From NCBI GenBank assembly GCA_049662565.1, contig JBATBW010000058.1, positions 1 to 6,420 of the forward strand: a DNA stretch of 6,420 nucleotides. The letters are read 5' to 3'. The notes under the pieces were generated by a model. That model worked only from the letters and a program-made list of their open reading frames with translations, ran no database searches and was not told the origin of the DNA. The DNA is from JBATBW01 sp049662565. Lineage in GTDB: Bacteria > Bacillota_I > Bacilli_A > Erysipelotrichales > Erysipelotrichaceae. Shown one piece after another: positions 5,536 to 6,420 of the stretch. The translations under genes were made by a program, and so were the position numbers. How positions within the stretch are numbered: position 1 is the first letter of the stretch; every line of letters begins with the position of its first letter.

Positions 5536-6420
5536 ATTTTTCACTATCTTTTTACTAATTTTAGGTTTCTTCTTTTTGTTTTGTTCCTTAGGAGTAATCG
5601 CAAAACCAACACCTTCATCATAATTATAAGCATATACGTTATAACCATAAGTATCACAAGCCTTTTTCACAATTGATAAACCTAAGCCAAACTGCCCTCG
5701 TTCACCTTTTTCATAAGGCTTAAACAATTTATCTAAATTATTTTCATCTAATAGAGGACCATCATTTTCAATACTTAACTCATCATCCGTTAGAGTAATA
5801 CTAATCTGACTTTCCGCATATCTTAAAGCATTCTCTAAAATATTTTCAACTACGACACGCCAAGATTCCTCACTACCCTTAAAATATACTTCTTCTAATT
5901 TAATGATGATAGTAATTTTTGGTTTGATTACTTTAATAGCTAATAAAACCTTTTCTACAACTTCTTTAATATTAATATCTTGAAAGTCTTTTTCTTCATT
6001 GAGTATATATCCAAAACGATTTAGAGCTAATAAACTTTGTACTTTATCTTCTAAACGTTGGGCATGTTGATAAATTACATCAACACTCTTTTCTAAAGTA
6101 TCATAGGGGTAAATACCATCTTTAATACTTTCCGCGTAAGATTTAATTGTTGCAATCGGTGTCTTTAAATCATGAGAAATATTATGAACCATTTCTTCTT
6201 TGGTCTTTTCCTGACGACGGATTTCTTCCCACATTTCTTCAATAGCCCGACCTAATTTGCCAATTTCATCACCACGATTAATTTTTAATTTGGCGCTTTC
6301 GTCACCCTTTTTCAATTTTGCAACATAATCTGTAATTAAGTTGATTGGATAAATGATACCATTAAACCACACCATTAATACGAAAAATAGTAAACTCATA
6401 ATTAAAATTGTAACATTAAT
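5521..6420 (-). CDS. Membrane sensor histidine kinase, C-terminal part (5' end outside window)
   Basis: The frame is open to the right edge, so the first 299 visible residues lack the N-terminus and any sensor domain. The Met at 6399 is inside a membrane segment and is not the start. Visible domains: a transmembrane helix (about 1-24), a HAMP linker (about 24-72, with RGDEIGKLGRAIEEM), a HisKA domain with H-box NISHDLKTP (phosphoacceptor H83), and an HATPase domain. The HATPase has N-box ENILENALRYA (N193, N197), a G1 region IENDGP (D220), F-box LFKPYEKG and G2 region GQFGLGLS. These are the residues needed for ATP binding and autophosphorylation, so the kinase core looks functional. The protein ends in a lysine-rich tail (about 277-299). 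Its response regulator is not in the window and would be expected upstream. The signal sensed cannot be told from this fragment. Confidence 0.95.
   Translation of the reverse strand: MNVTILIMSLLFFVLMVWFNGIIYPINLITDYVAKLKKGDESAKLKINRGDEIGKLGRAIEEMWEEIRRQEKTKEEMVHNISHDLKTPIATIKSYAESIKDGIYPYDTLEKSVDVIYQHAQRLEDKVQSLLALNRFGYILNEEKDFQDINIKEVVEKVLLAIKVIKPKITIIIKLEEVYFKGSEESWRVVVENILENALRYAESQISITLTDDELSIENDGPLLDENNLDKLFKPYEKGERGQFGLGLSIVKKACDTYGYNVYAYNYDEGVGFAITPKEQNKKKKPKISKKIVKNKNAE

Noticed and set aside
5429..5676. Two overlapping plus-strand frames (64 and 70 aa) with a hydrophobic stretch, considered as a small membrane toxin or peptide
   Set aside because: The hydrophobic Phe-rich part is the complement of the kinase's lysine-rich tail. 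Both frames run through two strong terminators, and neither start has a convincing ribosome site.
1..6420. UGA-as-Trp genetic code, considered because of the low GC and Mollicutes-like feel
   Set aside because: Trp positions in conserved motifs use TGG, and the gene ends I checked use TAA. No frame needs an in-frame TGA read as Trp.

Overview
The window is AT-rich chromosomal DNA of a low-GC Bacillota bacterium. The evidence is strong G-rich Shine-Dalgarno sites, Sec/lipobox lipoproteins, short intrinsic terminators and a tRNA with encoded CCA. UGG is used for Trp and UAA for stop, so nothing suggests a Mycoplasma-type code. Together with c-di-GMP signalling domains this fits an Erysipelotrichales- or RF39-like gut or environmental lineage, but the sequence does not fix the taxon. 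All protein genes read on the minus strand. The only plus-strand transcript I can support is a small RNA.

Reading in the direction of transcription (right to left), the window opens with the C-terminal 299 residues of a membrane sensor histidine kinase (6420-5521). Its last codons and stop codon are folded into a bidirectional terminator. Next is an intergenic region (5349-5520) with a plus-strand candidate small RNA: a TATAAT box, a 10-bp hairpin containing two G-U pairs, and a textbook intrinsic terminator. A tight cluster follows: a Spx/ArsC-like thiol protein, a tRNA-Leu(GAG) starting only 6 nt after its stop codon, and a GNAT acetyltransferase closed by an intrinsic terminator.

The next unit encodes two secreted lipoproteins, one of unknown function and one TlpA/ResA-like thioredoxin with a CGYC active site. 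They are 19 nt apart and probably act outside the membrane in thiol redox chemistry. A 248-bp spacer separates them from a small 86-aa protein of unknown function.

The left third (2424-1) is one very large c-di-GMP turnover regulator that runs off the left edge. Its order is receiver, degenerate GGDEF, intact EAL, degenerate receiver-like domain, intact GGDEF. The visible 808 residues predict both c-di-GMP hydrolysis and synthesis, with phosphorylation input at Asp55. The most unusual items are this domain order, the candidate small RNA, and the tRNA embedded between two protein genes.
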